NCBI RefSeq assembly: GCF_050947875.1
Contig: NC_134568.1
Location: forward strand, 262,488,115-262,552,114
Length of the DNA stretch: 64,000 nucleotides
From: Dermacentor variabilis
Taxonomy: Eukaryota; Arthropoda; Arachnida; Ixodida; Ixodidae
Reading direction: 5' to 3'
Below are positions 9,411 to 21,696 of this stretch, piece after piece. The notes beneath the pieces are model-generated. The model was not told the origin of the DNA, ran no database searches, and saw only the letters and a list, made by a program, of their open reading frames with translations. A program made the position numbers and the translations under genes. Within the stretch, counting starts at the first letter, position 1. Every line of letters starts with the position of its first letter.

Positions 9411-10728
9411 TGAGTGCGGAATTCCAATAACATTTGACTACAATTGTTTCGGTGAGCAATGATTGAAAATTTGGCAGACCAAGTTCACGGAAGATATTGG
9501 CAGCTGTTACTATTGGGGCATTGTCGGCAACATTTTTAAGAATATTTCTTTATTATCCTGTCTACCCTACATCTGTAATGATCCGAACAGAAGACGAAGA
9601 CTAATGCCGTATCTCAGGACAGTCTAAACCAATGCATGTACAAACGTTTTTTTACAGACAGGGGCGAAAAGCTTTTTATAATAAACAACAGCCAGACGAT
9701 TGAGCTCAGTTTTGAACAAATAAGTGATTAGTGATGTCGCCAAGATAATGTACTATCGAAATATATTCCAAATTATTTAACGCGATCCACGTATGGAATA
9801 GGCGCACATTTACAAGAAACACAGTTCGACTTATGAAAGCACAGAGGCATATTACTTACAGTAGTCTTAAGTAGAAAGCGAAAACAACCAAGTTGTGTTT
9901 TTTTTTTTCAGCATTGACAACAAGTACATTGTTAGTGAACCAAAGCTTTGCATTGTACATGTCATTTTGCAACAGTTTAGTGGACATTTTGTAAGGAAGA
10001 TATTTTGCCAGTAACACAGTGTCGTCAGGATACTGGAACACCGAACATTTGGAAATTGCCAAAGGAAATTCATTAACGAAGGGGTTAAACAACAATGGCG
10101 ATAAAAATGACCCCTGAGTAAAGCTTGCATTCAGCAGCAACTTAGAACTTAAAACGCCCGTATCATCGGTAGCGACTACTTGAAAACGGTTGCTCAAGTA
10201 ATTTTCGAGAATTTTGTAAAAAGTCCCACGCAATCACAACAAAAATATAATGTCCTTAACAAGATTTGGTGGTTCAAGGTGTCAAACGCTCTCGCTACAT
10301 CTGAGGAGAGCGCAAATGTGAAAGAATTCTGATTGAATGCCGAAAACAGTTCATCTGAAACTCTTCATGCAATACAACAGTACCACGCTTAAAACAAAGC
10401 CAAACTATCGATCAGTCAGGATAGAAAATTTCTAAAGCAAAGAAGACATAGTGTGGAAAAGAAATTTTTCTAATACCTGAGGAATAACCGGCAAGATTGA
10501 AATTGGCCGATAGTTTTCGATGTTATCTTTCTTGTCCGAGTTTTGTAGTGGTAAAGCAACTGGAGTTTTTAGGTTTTCTGGAATTTTGTCACCTTCCAAA
10601 AAACCATTCAGTACATGAAGGATAATATTTGAAAGAGCATCGAGATTCCTTCGGATGATATGTGGTGATATTCCATCATATCCAGCTGGATTGTTAGGAC
10701 GGAAACTACACAATTCCTTCCAGACCAC
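9408..10728 (-). pseudogene. LINE reverse transcriptase, multiple frameshifts
   Basis: Minus-strand frames give RPNNPAGYDGISPHII, then NYRPISILPVIPQVLEKF (finger motif) at 10728-10432. The frame then changes to DVARAFDTLNHQILL (palm Asp motif) near 10290, then GSFLSPLLFNPFVNEF and FQYPDDTVLL at 10233-9856. The catalytic YADD box has become YPDD, and the first palm motif lies in another frame. Below 9856 only scattered thumb-like sequence is readable, with several stops. The enzyme would have copied the LINE RNA at a nicked target, but this copy is dead. Confidence 0.8.
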
Positions 10729-11030
10729 ATCTCGAAATTCTCGGAAGGAACGCTGACGCAGATATGGATTGCGGTAACGACCGAGTGCTTGCGTATAGAG
10801 AGACAGCTCTTTGGGACTCTCTTACAATGTGCCTGTTCAAAGCATCAGCCGCGGCTGAGGGAGGTTGCTGAAACGAATCGAAAACAGTAAACTGTAACTT
10901 ACTCCTCTGAGATTATTTACCAAAGAGCAACTTTTGTTTACATTATTTGAAGATTGTTGGAATTTATGAAAAAAGAATTATGGCGCTTGGCGCCACGAAG
11001 AAGAGCACCAACTCTATTTCTTGCCGACTT

Positions 11031-11369
11031 TCATTCTAATCGCAGTGCTTGGTTTCTCGGATTTCTTTTGCAGTGGTTCCACAAGGTATTTCGATACGAA
11101 ATGGCATTAAGAATTTTCGTGTTCATCCAGCAGTGACCCTTTGCTATCGGCATAGCTACCAGCCGTGTGCAATGTAATTCACGTTTTTTCAGTTGCGTAC
11201 AGAACCTTTCATACAATTTGCCCGACGAATCTTCTTTGGTTAAGGATGCCCAGTCAAGCGAAACGATAACATTATTCAGCTTGGATTGATTAACTATAGG
11301 GACAAGGCATTTGCGCTGCCCAGATGCAATTCCCGACCAACGGCGTTCCAGACGCGTATGGTAATACAA
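11031..11369 (-). pseudogene. LINE ORF2 linker between endonuclease and RT
   Basis: The 112-codon minus frame contains LNNVIVSLDWASLTKEDSSG and KLYERFCTQLKK, resembling the variable region between the APE endonuclease and RT of CR1/L2 LINEs ('W..l...d.....f...l'). It overlaps the end of the endonuclease frame by 80 bp in another frame, so a frameshift lies near 11290-11369. Assignment is mainly by position. Confidence 0.5.
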
Positions 11370-12099
11370 AACGGAATGCTATAAAGCAGTGGCCAGCCAA
11401 CCTTTGTAGAATAGTACATGACCTAAATGAACAGTTGAGAGTTCTGACCGCTATGTGATCCAAGCAGGATAGCACTAGGCTATTATTAACTAATTCCGCT
11501 CTAGTAGGAGCTCCAATTGTGCATTCCAGGCCATAAGCGGAGAACGTATACAGATAATCACAAACGGACACTTTTTGAGGGCATAAAACATTTATGTTAA
11601 AGTCTCTGCTCAGACAGAATTGGTCGACTGAGCTCCACGTGCACTGCCGCAGAGTTTCATCAAGCTCTACAAGAAATCGTGAAAGGCTGCATGACGGCGG
11701 TCGATAAATCGATAAGATATGCACAGAGAATGACCTCTTACAAACTTTGGCCATCATAGATTCAGCATGTACAAAAGAAGCATCAGCAGAAGAACCTTCA
11801 CAGTTGTCGTTTACAAAGAGAGCAATACCTCTGCCAAGACGCCCGCTTCGTGTAACAAAATGCTCGGAAAAGCCCTTCAAGGTAAACGTATGCAGGCAAG
11901 CCTTGGAAACATTGATTTCTCTTATTACAAAAACGTCTACAGAGCCAGCTGCAGACTCAGCCAGAAATTTAAACTCTTCATAGTATTTACGCAGACTTCG
12001 AATATTAACGCTCACAATGATGAAATTTTGATCAGTAGTGCATAAAAATTTTGTTTCAAAAGAACTGAAGCCCTGTAGTTCGCTGAAAGAAAAAGGCAT
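11290..12099 (-). pseudogene. APE-type LINE endonuclease domain
   Basis: The 269-codon minus frame shows VSVNIRSLRKYYEEFKFL (the N-terminal 'NxRSL' motif), HILSIYRPPSCSLSRFL, LSRDFNINVL (the GDFN motif with G changed to R) and SCLDHIAV (the catalytic SDHxx region altered to LDH). These are the ordered landmarks of apurinic-like endonucleases that nick target DNA for non-LTR retrotransposition. The altered GDFN and SDH positions predict loss of function. It is the longest uninterrupted frame of this element. Confidence 0.85.
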
Positions 12100-12314
12100 G
12101 CTGGCTAGGCAATGTTTACTAGGACTGCTTTTTGACCAATTCGAGCAAGAGACGCTGTTTTATTCTTTTTCACGAAGATCTTGCCTCCTATTGTCCAGAA
12201 AAACTCATCACCCGCCTCTTTCGCCTTCGTTATGGCTTTCCATAAGAGATCACGGTTAGCCTTGCTCAAGTTATCATTGAAGTAGATCTTTGTAAATGAT
12301 ACACCTTCACGTAG

Positions 12315-12623
12315 TTACTTCAGCTTTCCCCGTACTTCAAAACATCTTTCCTTCCAAACTGCAGTTGTAAAGCGCACCAGGACCACAGATGTACCCCCGA
12401 TTTTGATTTTCAAGCGATGTACGACCTCAATGTGGCCATATGAAAACCTAGACAGTTCCAGTTCTGCTGCCATTTGCATGATTGTTTGTGTTACGCTTTC
12501 ATTACGTTTCTCTGGCAAACCGTGGTTCTCAAGATTCTTTCGTCTGCTGTATTGCCCAATTTCATTTTGGTTTCCTTCTAGTTTTTGTATTACTGCTGTC
12601 TGAGTTAACACAGTTATTTTCAA
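12315..12623 (-). pseudogene. LINE ORF1 RNA-binding-like segment
   Basis: The minus frame begins in a coiled-coil-like stretch and reads YSRRKNLENHGLPEKRNE, then SYGHIEVVHRLKIKIGG and VVLVRFTTAVWKERC. The 'RRxNLxIxGLPE ... xRL ... VxFxxxxxR' pattern is that of ORF1 proteins in CR1/L2/L1-like LINEs (an RRM-like fold that coats the element RNA). About 100 residues survive. The frame is lost on both sides. Confidence 0.7.
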
Positions 12624-12899
12624 ACCTTCCAGTTCAGTACCATCAGACGTTTGACGTTAATGTATACCCTACCGCTTTTTCAAAACAGAGTCGTACTTCT
12701 CGGACAAAAAGACATAACCGACACCCATCGTTCAAGTTCCCTAACTGCTTTCGATACCACCGTGAACTCTTCCTGCAGCAATAGGAGAGAATCAACCTTC
12801 TTAGGTAGAACCGGCAAAGACTGCAAACTTTTCCTGATTTCCCTTAGATCATACAACACAGATGACTCTGAACCACTGTTTTCCTCAACAGCTGACTAT

Positions 12900-13075
12900 G
12901 TGCCACTGTTTAGTCTCTCGTTATTTCGGCGCGTTTTACACACCCACGCATCTCTCATAGCTTGACCCGCGGTAGTGAACGCGTTAGCTGCTATTCCAGA
13001 GCATGTCTGTCCGAGATGAAAGGAAACTTCGCATTCAGCACGTATCATTATTTTTCCATCGGTAGGCAGCGCCTT
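12900..13075 (-). pseudogene. Possible Cys/His finger at the LINE ORF1 N-terminus
   Basis: One minus-strand frame gives CHKALPTDGKIMIRAEC followed by EVSFHLGQTCSGIAA. The C...C-x3-FH-x4-C spacing is reminiscent of a PHD-type zinc finger, and PHD-like fingers are known in ORF1 of some CR1-group LINEs. An upstream stop and a downstream TAG flank the stretch, and only part of the metal-ligand set is visible. Treat as tentative. Confidence 0.3.
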
Positions 13076-13100
13076 ATGACAAGAAATTTAGCTCTCATCT

Positions 13101-13989
<889 letters not shown>

Positions 13990-13994
13990 TTATT

Positions 13995-14061
<67 letters not shown>

Positions 14062-15950
14062 CAAATACTGCTGTCTCAAATTTGAGACATAGCAGGAGTG
14101 GGTAAGTACATCAAGATAACATACAATCAACATGTCACATGTAAACGAACTTCGTCTAGAAAACGCTCATGTGGCAATTCTCGGAGATGAGTATGTAGCT
14201 TGTTCCACAATTCAATGGTAAATGGCAAGAAAGAAAATTTGAAGCTGTCTAAGTGAGCTCGAAAGGGAAGACTATTCAAGGGATTGGCTCTTCGCGTTAC
14301 GCGCGCCGAGGAGCCAACAAATGTCACAGGTACGTCGACAATGACAGAAAGCATGTACAATTTTGTGCAGAATTATAATCCTCTCACACGCGCGCATATA
14401 TGTGCCAACGGCTCAAGCGATAGCAGGCCAGCATGCAGAGAAGGGGAGAAATTGCGATCGTATCGATTATAAATAAATCTAATAGCGTTCTTCTGTACAG
14501 CCTCAAGCTTTGACACATCAGATACGCAGTGAGGTGACCAGACAACAGATGCATATTCTAGAGTGGGCCTCACGAGGGATTTGTAAGCTGCTAGTTTGCA
14601 TTCCTTGGTAGCGGATTTTAGTGTTCTTTTTAAATATCCAAGTCGTTTTAGCGCTCTGGAACAAATGAAGTCGACGTGTTTGTGCCATTTAAGTAGGAAG
14701 AAAAAATTACACCAAGATATTTTAACTGGCTGACATAAGTCAAAATGTTCTCATCATTACTGTAGGCGAATTTCAGGGGTTCCATTTTGTTCGAAAAGGT
14801 AATTGATACCGTTTTATCGAAGTTGATTTTCATTTGCCAGGTCTTGTTCCAATTGAAGAAGGCATTGAACGTGTTATTCAGCATCTCCTGGGCATTGACG
14901 CTGGTGATGTTAGAGTACAAGACACAGTCGTCTGCACACAAACGGAGCTTAACAACAGTGTTAGTAACAACGCTCTCAATATCATTAATGTAAATAATGA
15001 ATAAAAGTGGTCCCAATACGGAGCCCTGTGGGACGCCGGAGGAAATACCGACTGAAGATCATTGCGTCTGATTAAATGAGACAAACTGGGACCGCAGATA
15101 CAAGTAGTCTCTTAGCCATCCAAGCAAGTGATTGCCGTGTATGCCTCTGAATATAGTGTCAAGCTTTATAAGTAACTTAGCATGACATACTTTGTCAAAC
15201 GCTTTGGCGCAGTCAACAAACATGGCGTCAATCTGGCCACGACTGTTAAGTGTAGTAGCAACGTCGTGAGTGAATTCAATCAGTTTCGTAAGCGTGGAGA
15301 AACCCGATCTAAAACCGTGCTGATGATGTGAAAGAATGTTGTTATCGTTGAGGTACTCTATAATATGCTTATAAATTATGCGTTCTAGTAGTTTACAACA
15401 AGTACATAATAACGAGATTCGTCTATAATTGGAAGTTGTTTGCCTAATGCCAGATTTGTGTATTGGTACAACTTGCGCTACCTTCCAGACAGACACTGGG
15501 AACAGTTCGCGATTCGACAGATTTTTGAACGGTGATAGTCAGATACCGCGCACAGTATTCCGAGTATCTCTTTAAAAACGTGTTTGGAATGTTATCTGGT
15601 CCTGCACTTTTACTAGTATCAATATTTAACAAGAGGCCGTGAACACCGCTGATCATTATCTGAAGTTTTGGAAAACATGCTGAAGCACTACCACAGTGAA
15701 ACGTAGGGATAACGCCGTTATCTTCAACAAAAACTGATTTAAAATGTGTATTGAACGCTTCAGAGATCATGACAGCATTTGAACACGACTGTCCGTTAAT
15801 GACCATAAAAGTTGAGTTGGACATGGGAGGAACAACCGTTTTCCAGAATTTGGATGGGTTGTCTTTTAGGAATGTCGTCAGAATGTCGTTATAGTAGTAG
15901 TCTCTAGCGTGCTGCAATTTAGCCTTAAGAATTTGTCTAAATGATGTTAC
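13990..15950 (-). mobile_element. 5'-truncated CR1/L2-like LINE with AAAT tail and terminal hairpin
   Basis: The minus-strand element ends at an (ATTT)n tract, 13990-14061 (AAAT on the coding strand). Immediately upstream of the tail, 14068-14095 is a near-perfect hairpin centred on GTCTCAAATTTGAGAC. Reverse-transcriptase sequence fills 14127-15917. No endonuclease or ORF1 is seen above 15950, so about half the element is missing at the 5' end. The hairpin at the 3' end is the kind of structure LINE RTs can recognise. Confidence 0.8.
14127..15917 (-). pseudogene. LINE reverse transcriptase, several frames
   Basis: Ordered minus-strand pieces are: 15917-15444 (FLKDNPSKFWKTVVPP, AGPDNIPNTFLK), 15496-15059 (KVAQVVPIHKSGIR, NYRRISLLCTCCKLLERII, HQHGFRSGFSTLTKL, VDCAKAFDKVCH), 15016-14648 (GPLLFIIYINDI, LCADDCVLYSN, LKYLGVIF), 14573-14373 (RPTLEYASVVWSP) and 14360-14127 (ELWNKLHTHLRELP). 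All RT blocks are present in order. The catalytic Y/FADD box reads CADD and the finger motif reads NYRR in place of NYRP. At least four frame breaks separate the pieces. It is a recognisable but non-functional RT. Confidence 0.9.
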
Positions 15951-16546
15951 GATTCAGTTTTCTCGGACATTCTGACTGCGAGAGCCACGGCGGAAGCGCT
16001 TTATCCGGCGAATAAACTGTATAATCTCTCTAGTAACTTATTGTCTTCACTCCCATCCCTGTGCCCTGCTGCCCAACCGCTCAGCATCGTCTCGCTTCTT
16101 CGGAACTATATCCAAATCTATGTCTGATTGGTTACATTGCACTTCGCAGCTAGCAAAATTTGACTGGTGAGGACGGTAAAGCTGCATTCACGCGACTGGC
16201 CGAATAGCTTTCGCATTCCGTAGACGAGCGTAACGTATAGCCGCGCCGGAACAAATCGTGCCGCTTGCCGCTCGTCTGCGGCATCCTTACGTGTGGCGCC
16301 ATTCGACGGCACTCAGCCACGTCATGCTCACCCGCGGACTGAGTAAGCAAACAAGCCTCTGAATCCAGCTTAACCAACAGGTGCTTTTGATTTCTCTAAG
16401 GCTATACTTAAGCTCCTTATTTGTCTGTCTGGCTTTCTCGACTCCACGTTCTTAAGAACACAAAGGAAATTTCGATGGATAACACCCCCCCCCCCCACCC
16501 CTGGCTGCACTACGAGGCTCGAGCCGTAACCAAAGTGTGGGAGGAT
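15951..16546. other. No feature recognised
   Basis: Contains a C-rich run near 16487-16500. No element is recognised. Confidence 0.35.
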
Positions 16547-17050
16547 GTTTATTTATTCAATTTATTCAAATACCCTAAAGGCCCAGCAGGCATTACATAG
16601 GGGGGGAACAACAGTTAGTACAAAGCAACGCAGTACTATGATGTGTACAGAAGTCGCTCACCATTAACAGCATGTTGAAGAGAAAAACCAAATATAAAGA
16701 TACATATCAACAATAATAAACAAACATTCAATTGTTACAGAGAGTAGCGTTATATATATACACACATGTATGAAGTGAGGAGAGGGGAAGAATGAAGGTT
16801 ACAGCTCAAGGTGACATTTCAGGCTGGTTACAAACGCTTCGTAATCAATGACAGATGCAATGGTGCCAGGCAGAAGATTCCATTGACGGATGGCTAGAAC
16901 GAGCGGCGAATGAAAGAAGACAGCGGAGTGAAGCGGAGTGCTCAATGTAAAATTGGAATATCAAAGAAAATTGCTTTCCATAAATGATACAGAACAGGAA
17001 CGAAGAGGCGAGGGATGCGGGTGCTAGAAAGTTATCGCTTAGCATAGAGG
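16547..17050 (-). mobile_element. 5'-truncated LINE 3' end with shared hairpin module
   Basis: On the minus strand the element ends with a 7-bp poly-C run, TATGTAATGCC, TGCTGGGCCTTTAGGG and TTGAATAAATTGAATAAA (16547-16612). This is the same module as the LINE tails at 9286, 31900 and 54680. Upstream lie about 190 bp of 3'UTR and the ORF2 C-terminus. The 5' truncation point is not clear. Confidence 0.7.
16799..16965 (-). pseudogene. LINE ORF2 C-terminus (RQWNLLP motif)
   Basis: The minus frame reads LAIRQWNLLPGTIASVIDYE then AFVTSLKCHLEL-stop. 'IRxWNxLPxxI' followed by a short F-x-L-rich tail is the conserved end of CR1/L2-type ORF2. Only some 40-50 residues are recognisable. Confidence 0.7.
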
Positions 17051-18238
17051 CACTATGCTAAACACTGCCTCAGTGTAATATGGCCACCACGGGTGCGACC
17101 AACAAATGCCATCAACTAGTAAATAGCTAGTCGTGCGGCTTGCACAGCTGTGAGCGACAATGCGTCGAATTGCTACTCCTCTGCCATAATTACGCGCTTC
17201 GTTCGGAGCTAATAAAAGTTATCGAAGCTTCGTGCGTAATGAAATAACACCAAGCATGAAAGTCTACACACACAGGCGTACCTGTTGTAGAGCGACCTAA
17301 ACCTTTCGAACTGCTGCTCAGCTAGCTCGAACACCGTACACACTGGTTCGACTGGTTCAAAACTCCTTTGTGTCCCAGCTACAGATGCCTTCAGAGCGCG
17401 TGCATGTTAAATTCGTTTACGTATATAGGAGGTCAAACTGAGTGACTCTAACTGCGCGCGAGTTGCACTGCATTATCAATGCCTGTTAAACAAATAATGT
17501 GGCTCATACTTTTATATTTTTTAGCAAGCACTTCTTCAATATTTACCTCACTAATAGCTCCTTATGGTCATATCTTCCGCACCAATGGAGGAGTGTTTAC
17601 GGACATGTTATGTTCGGAAGAACTAAACAAACGCCGCTTGGTTAGGAGATGGGGCCGACTCGTCACACTTGTGGATTTGTTTCCAGCCAGCTGGCCATAT
17701 ATGATTCAACGAGAAAAATAAAGTCACTTCAAAGTCGTCACGAAGTCCTCGCCATGGTGTTCAAGTATGCAGAAGATCGGAAAGCTGCGGCTCCTGCTTT
17801 TAGGTTACGTTGAACGTGAATGTTTTATTTTTCCCCAAAAGAAACAACTCTCATAACAGATGCATGCGCTCTTCCATTACGGCGAACAACATAGCCTCTC
17901 ATATTTTAATGCTACTACAATTCAAGGAGGAAGTTTATGTACAGATGCATTTCATCTGCGCTCGACTAGTGGACCTGCACTAATTTTAGACTCTCGAAGC
18001 ACATATGAACCGACTTTATTACGCAAGAGGATCATTTATTTAGGCGAAAGAACAATTTTTGGCGTCGTTTCTCAAATACTGCAGCATTCTTGTCTGGCCC
18101 GCAGAGTACATTGTGCTCTTTGACTATGCATGAAAAGACGACGAAGTGTCTTCTTGGCAGAACACTTCTTCCTGTGCTGTGTGAATTTTTGGTGAAATCT
18201 TCGCCTTTCGAGGTGCCTCGCCTCCCCGTCTTGCGGCC
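17051..18238. other. No confident feature; possible 5'UTR of the LINE at 18239
   Basis: The 80-codon frame at 17479-17721 has a hydrophobic start but no recognisable homology. Sequence just before 18239 (about 18120-18238) may be the 5'UTR of the downstream I-type LINE. Confidence 0.35.
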
Positions 18239-19087
18239 ATGGACGCGGAGCATGCCAGAGGCCCCCCTGGCCAGAAGTCATCACGGCCGTAAACCGCAAG
18301 GAAGCGAGTTGGCGCCCCTAGTAACACGGACGACACTGAGCTGTACTCAATGTCGGAAGACGACTCATCCGACGACGGCTTCATACCCGTCCGGAGTAAG
18401 AGGGCGAAGAGAAAAATCGTCAACACAGCGCCGTCAACTCCTGCGAGCACACCGGCTATGAAGGCAAGGCCTGCGCGCTGGCCACACGTCATCATCTTTA
18501 TGCCGGTAGAACCCTCAAGCAACCTACGATTGCTGAACAGCCAAGCCCAATCCATTTTTCTGGAATGTGCGGTGCCGGATCAAATTAAAGACATCAGAAT
18601 AAATCCACACAAGAATATACTCGCCATAGACGTGTACAACGCGAGTCCGCTTGGAAAACTTCAAAATATCACGGAGCTAGGCGGACTCAAAATGCGCCGA
18701 TCCCGATCGACGATACATCCATAGCCGGTGTAATTTACGACATTGACATTGCCATTCCAAATGATGACCTACCTAGCCTCATCAAGCCGGCAAACGAGGG
18801 CACGATCATTACGCAAGTGCGCCGCCTTGGGAATACGCGCTGTGTAAAAGTAATTTTCAAGGGAGATTGTATACCATCCTACGTTAAATTAGGACATATC
18901 CGACATCCGGTTCCAGCCATTCATCCAGAAGCCGATTCAATGCCATCAGTGTTTCAGGGTAGGACACGTCAAGGGCGTGGGCACCAACTCGATACTGTGT
19001 CCCCGTTGCGCTGAACCTCATGCAGAAGAGACCTGCGGTGCCACGGTTCTGCAGTACGCCAACTGTAGCACAGTGGCGCACAGTTGA
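18239..19087 (+). pseudogene. LINE ORF1 (gag-like) with zinc knuckles
   Basis: From ATG at 18239 the frame reads MDAEHARGPPGQKSSRP, then a TAA at 18290, then an acidic patch (MSEDDSSDDGFIPVRSKRAK) to a stop at 18724. A frame change carries PNDDLPSLIKPANEG and TRCVKVIFKG. A second change back gives QCHQCFRVGHVKGVG, then CPRCAEPHAEETC and CGATVLQYANC, ending at TGA 19085-19087. The first knuckle, C-x2-C-x4-H-x4-C, has its last Cys replaced by Gly. Such proteins bind element RNA to form the transposition particle. One stop and two frameshifts make it a pseudogene. Confidence 0.85.
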
Positions 19088-19104
19088 CGCCTTAAGCCCA
19101 GTGC

Positions 19105-19449
19105 TTGAATCCCTCCACTAGAAAGGTGACTACCCATACCCCCTCGTTCCGAAAAGAAGTCAAGGCACCGTCCGTCATCCAATGGAACGCCAGAGGGCTA
19201 AAATCACGTCTTTCAGATTTTCGTCACTTTCTGTACGCCAATGTGTTTCCACTCATCGTCATTTGTGAGCCCAACTTGTCGAAACCGATCAGACTGTCAG
19301 GGTACGAAGTTATCATGTCTTCAAGAAATGGTGCATGCAGCAAAATCATTGTTTTTGTTCATCGTGAACTTACCTATGTTTTGTAACCAACTGTGCCCCA
19401 CGACGACAACCAATATATATGCATCACAGTTAAAAAGAACAAACTGTTG
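19105..19449 (+). pseudogene. LINE endonuclease, N-terminal part
   Basis: The frame reads VIQWNARGLKSRLSDFRHFL then PLIVICEPNLSKPIRLSGYE and FVHRELTYVL before a TAA at 19384. The 'QWNxRGL' and 'IxxxEP' motifs are the first two landmarks of APE-type LINE endonucleases. A further 60 bp carries HDDNQYICITVKKNKL in another frame up to the insertion. The next ~1.9 kb is foreign, and the domain resumes at 21359. Confidence 0.85.
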
Positions 19450-21358
19450 GGGCCCTACAACGTAAAACTGTTCCAGTATGTTTTTATTCCAATCTCCAGA
19501 CGTCAAATTTGCGTAAGCGCCGACGGAAGCATCGGGCGGTCACCCGCAGGGTTGCCTGAACCAATCAATCAAATGCTGCCCTTGTTCATAGTAGGTCACT
19601 TTGTTTGCTTGAAAAACGAATAACATTGCCTGCACTGAGCGGCTTGTCTTACCTAATTGGCTCACAAGAGACGAGGAGCATGCTCAAGTGGAGAAATATT
19701 CGATGGGGCCGACCCACTGCACTGAATATCGATAACCGGAAGAAGAGGGTGGTGCTGGCGTCTGCGATTGGTCCGCTTTCTCTTAGCTTGCTGTGGCTCG
19801 TCGACGCTCCCGGGCATGCAACGGAAGCTTAAGATTGGCGCTAAAACGCGTACTCAGCAAAGAAGAGTTGGCAGAACGAGGTTGTAAACTTGCCGAAAGT
19901 TCTCTAAAACGTTACACGGCCACGCAAAAATGTTTATTATACGCAAATAAACCCATACTCCCCCGCTGGTGCGTGTAGCCAGTGCAGGAGCGATCGGCGG
20001 CAGCCATCTTTTATTCCTTTCGGAACGGGGCAGCCTGCGGCTATTCAGAAGAAAATTCAGTTTTGTTCGGCATATTAATGCATCTTTAACGCGTACGCGT
20101 CACTTTGACGCGGTAAGTTTTTGCGGTTTTGTGACGTCGCGTGAGAGGCAGGTGAAGTGGGGGCAGCCCGAAAACGTCTGACCAATAGCCGCGGTATAAT
20201 GGCAAAGAGGCGTCGAATCAGAAATAACTATATTTGTTTTGTTCGGTCAAATTATGCATAATCAGAGTATACACGTCATATCAGACGGGGAGCTATCGCG
20301 GTTTTCGTGACGTCGCGTGACAGACAGATGAAGTGGAGGTGGTCCAAAAAAGTTTGACAAAACGCGGTGGGCTGATTGCAGAATTGGAATAGAAAAGTTT
20401 GGAATAGTTTTACGTTATAGCGTCCCTGACGTCAAATTTGCGAAACCGCCGACCCGAGCATCGGGCGGTCACCCGCAGGGTTGTCTGAAGAGACCAATCA
20501 AACGCTCATCTCATTTATAGGAGGTCATTTTTGTTTGCTCTAAAAACGAATAACATTACCTACACTAAGCGGCTTCTGTTATCTAATTGGCTGACGAGAG
20601 GCGAGGACCACGCTCAAGTGGAGAGGGATTCGATGGGGCCGAGCCAGTGCACTGAAAATCGATAACCAGATGAAGAGGGTGGTGCCGGCGTCTGCGATTG
20701 GTCCGCTTTCCCTTGCTTAGCTTACGGGGGCTGGTCGAAAATCGCGGCGGCATGCAACGGAAGGTTAAGAACGCCGCTAAAACGGATGCTCAGCAAAGAA
20801 GAGTTGGCAGAGTGTTGTCGTAAACGTGCCGAAAGTTCTGGAAAACATTACACGGCAACGCAGAATGTTTCATTGCACGCAAATAAACCCATGCTCTCCG
20901 GCAGGTGCGAGTAGCCAGTGCCTGAGCGATCGGCGGCAGCAATCTCTTATTCCTTTCGGAACGGGGCAGCCTGTGGCTATTCAGAAAAAAATTCAGTTTT
21001 GTTCGGCATATTAATGCATCTTTAACGCTTACACGTCACTTTGACGCAGTGAGTTGTCGCGGTTTCGGGACGTTGCGTGACAGGCAGGTGAAGTGGGTGC
21101 AGGCCTAAAACTTTTGACCAATATTCGAGGTCTAACGGCGAGAAGGCGTCGAATCAGAAATAACAATTTTTCTTTTGTTCGGTGCAATCATGCATAATCA
21201 GTGTGTATACGTCATATCAGATGGAGAGGCATCGCGGTTTTCGTGACGGCGCGTGACAGACAGGCGAAGTGGGGGTGGTCCAAAAAAGTTTGTGACCAAT
21301 CGCGGAAGGCTGATTGCAGAATTGGAATATAAAAGTTTAGCTTTACGTTATAGCACCC
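19450..21358. mobile_element. Composite insertion of two tandem TIR transposon copies
   Basis: The 1909-bp insert starts GGGCCCTACAACGTAAAAC and ends with the near complement of that terminus (TTTACGTTATAGCACCC). It lies between TTG (19447-19449) and CTG (21359-21361), an imperfect 3-bp duplication. Internally it is two direct copies. Copy 1 runs 19450 to about 20426. Copy 2 runs from about 20427 to 21358 and lacks roughly the first 50 bp (one terminal repeat). Both share landmarks such as GACGTCAAATTTGCG, GCATCGGGCGGTCACCCGC and GCATATTAATGCATCTTTAA. No transposase frame is present. The same family recurs at 52866-53850 and, inverted, at 58238-59223. Confidence 0.85.
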
Positions 21359-21690
21359 CTGTTTACTCTCATAGGCGTGTATATATCGCCTTCAAGCAAT
21401 TTTGATACTAAAATATTAGCGGATATCTTGAGTGTTTGTCCAGCCCCATGGGTCATCATAGGAGATTTCAATGCACACCATCCAGCATGGAGAAGTACAA
21501 CGACAAATGCAAGAGGACGAAGATTAGCAAGCACCGCCTACAACTCGCCTTACCCTCCTGAACGATGGTAGGCCTACTTTTCTGCCGCCTCAACCTTGCT
21601 TTCGTCTCCAACTGTCTCGCCAGATGTGTGAAGTAGTTTTCAGATATTTCGGCACATGGGAGTGATCACATTCCCACCTATCTAAACATC
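21359..21690 (+). pseudogene. LINE endonuclease, C-terminal part
   Basis: Downstream of the transposon the frame resumes as LIGVYISPSSNFDTK, then PAPWVIIGDFNAHHPAWRS and GRRLASTAY. Frame changes give SDHIPTYLNIRG near 21650-21690. GDFNAHHPxW and SDHxP are the catalytic landmarks of the APE fold and are intact at motif level. The frame breaks after 21540 and the insertion preclude a functional enzyme. Confidence 0.85.
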
Positions 21691-21696
21691 AGAGGC

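Larger units (their letters stand above)
8778..13100 (-). mobile_element. Near full-length, decayed CR1/L2-type LINE
   Basis: Read on the minus strand, this region contains in order: an ORF1 with a possible Cys/His finger (about 13075-12900) and an RNA-binding-like segment (12623-12315), an APE-type endonuclease (12099-11290), a linker (11369-11031), reverse transcriptase (10728 to about 9408), and the ORF2 C-terminus (9193-9010) followed by about 230 bp of 3'UTR ending at a TAA/TTA repeat. The order and the [13 protein letters not shown] terminus fit the CR1/L2 group of non-LTR retrotransposons. Frameshifts and stops occur throughout, so it cannot be active. It is split at 9194-9407 by a nested insertion. 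Confidence 0.8.

Noticed and set aside
9092..9433. Long Ile/Tyr-repeat open frames on both strands
   Set aside because: They are translations of (TA)n microsatellites and shift freely between strands; no gene.
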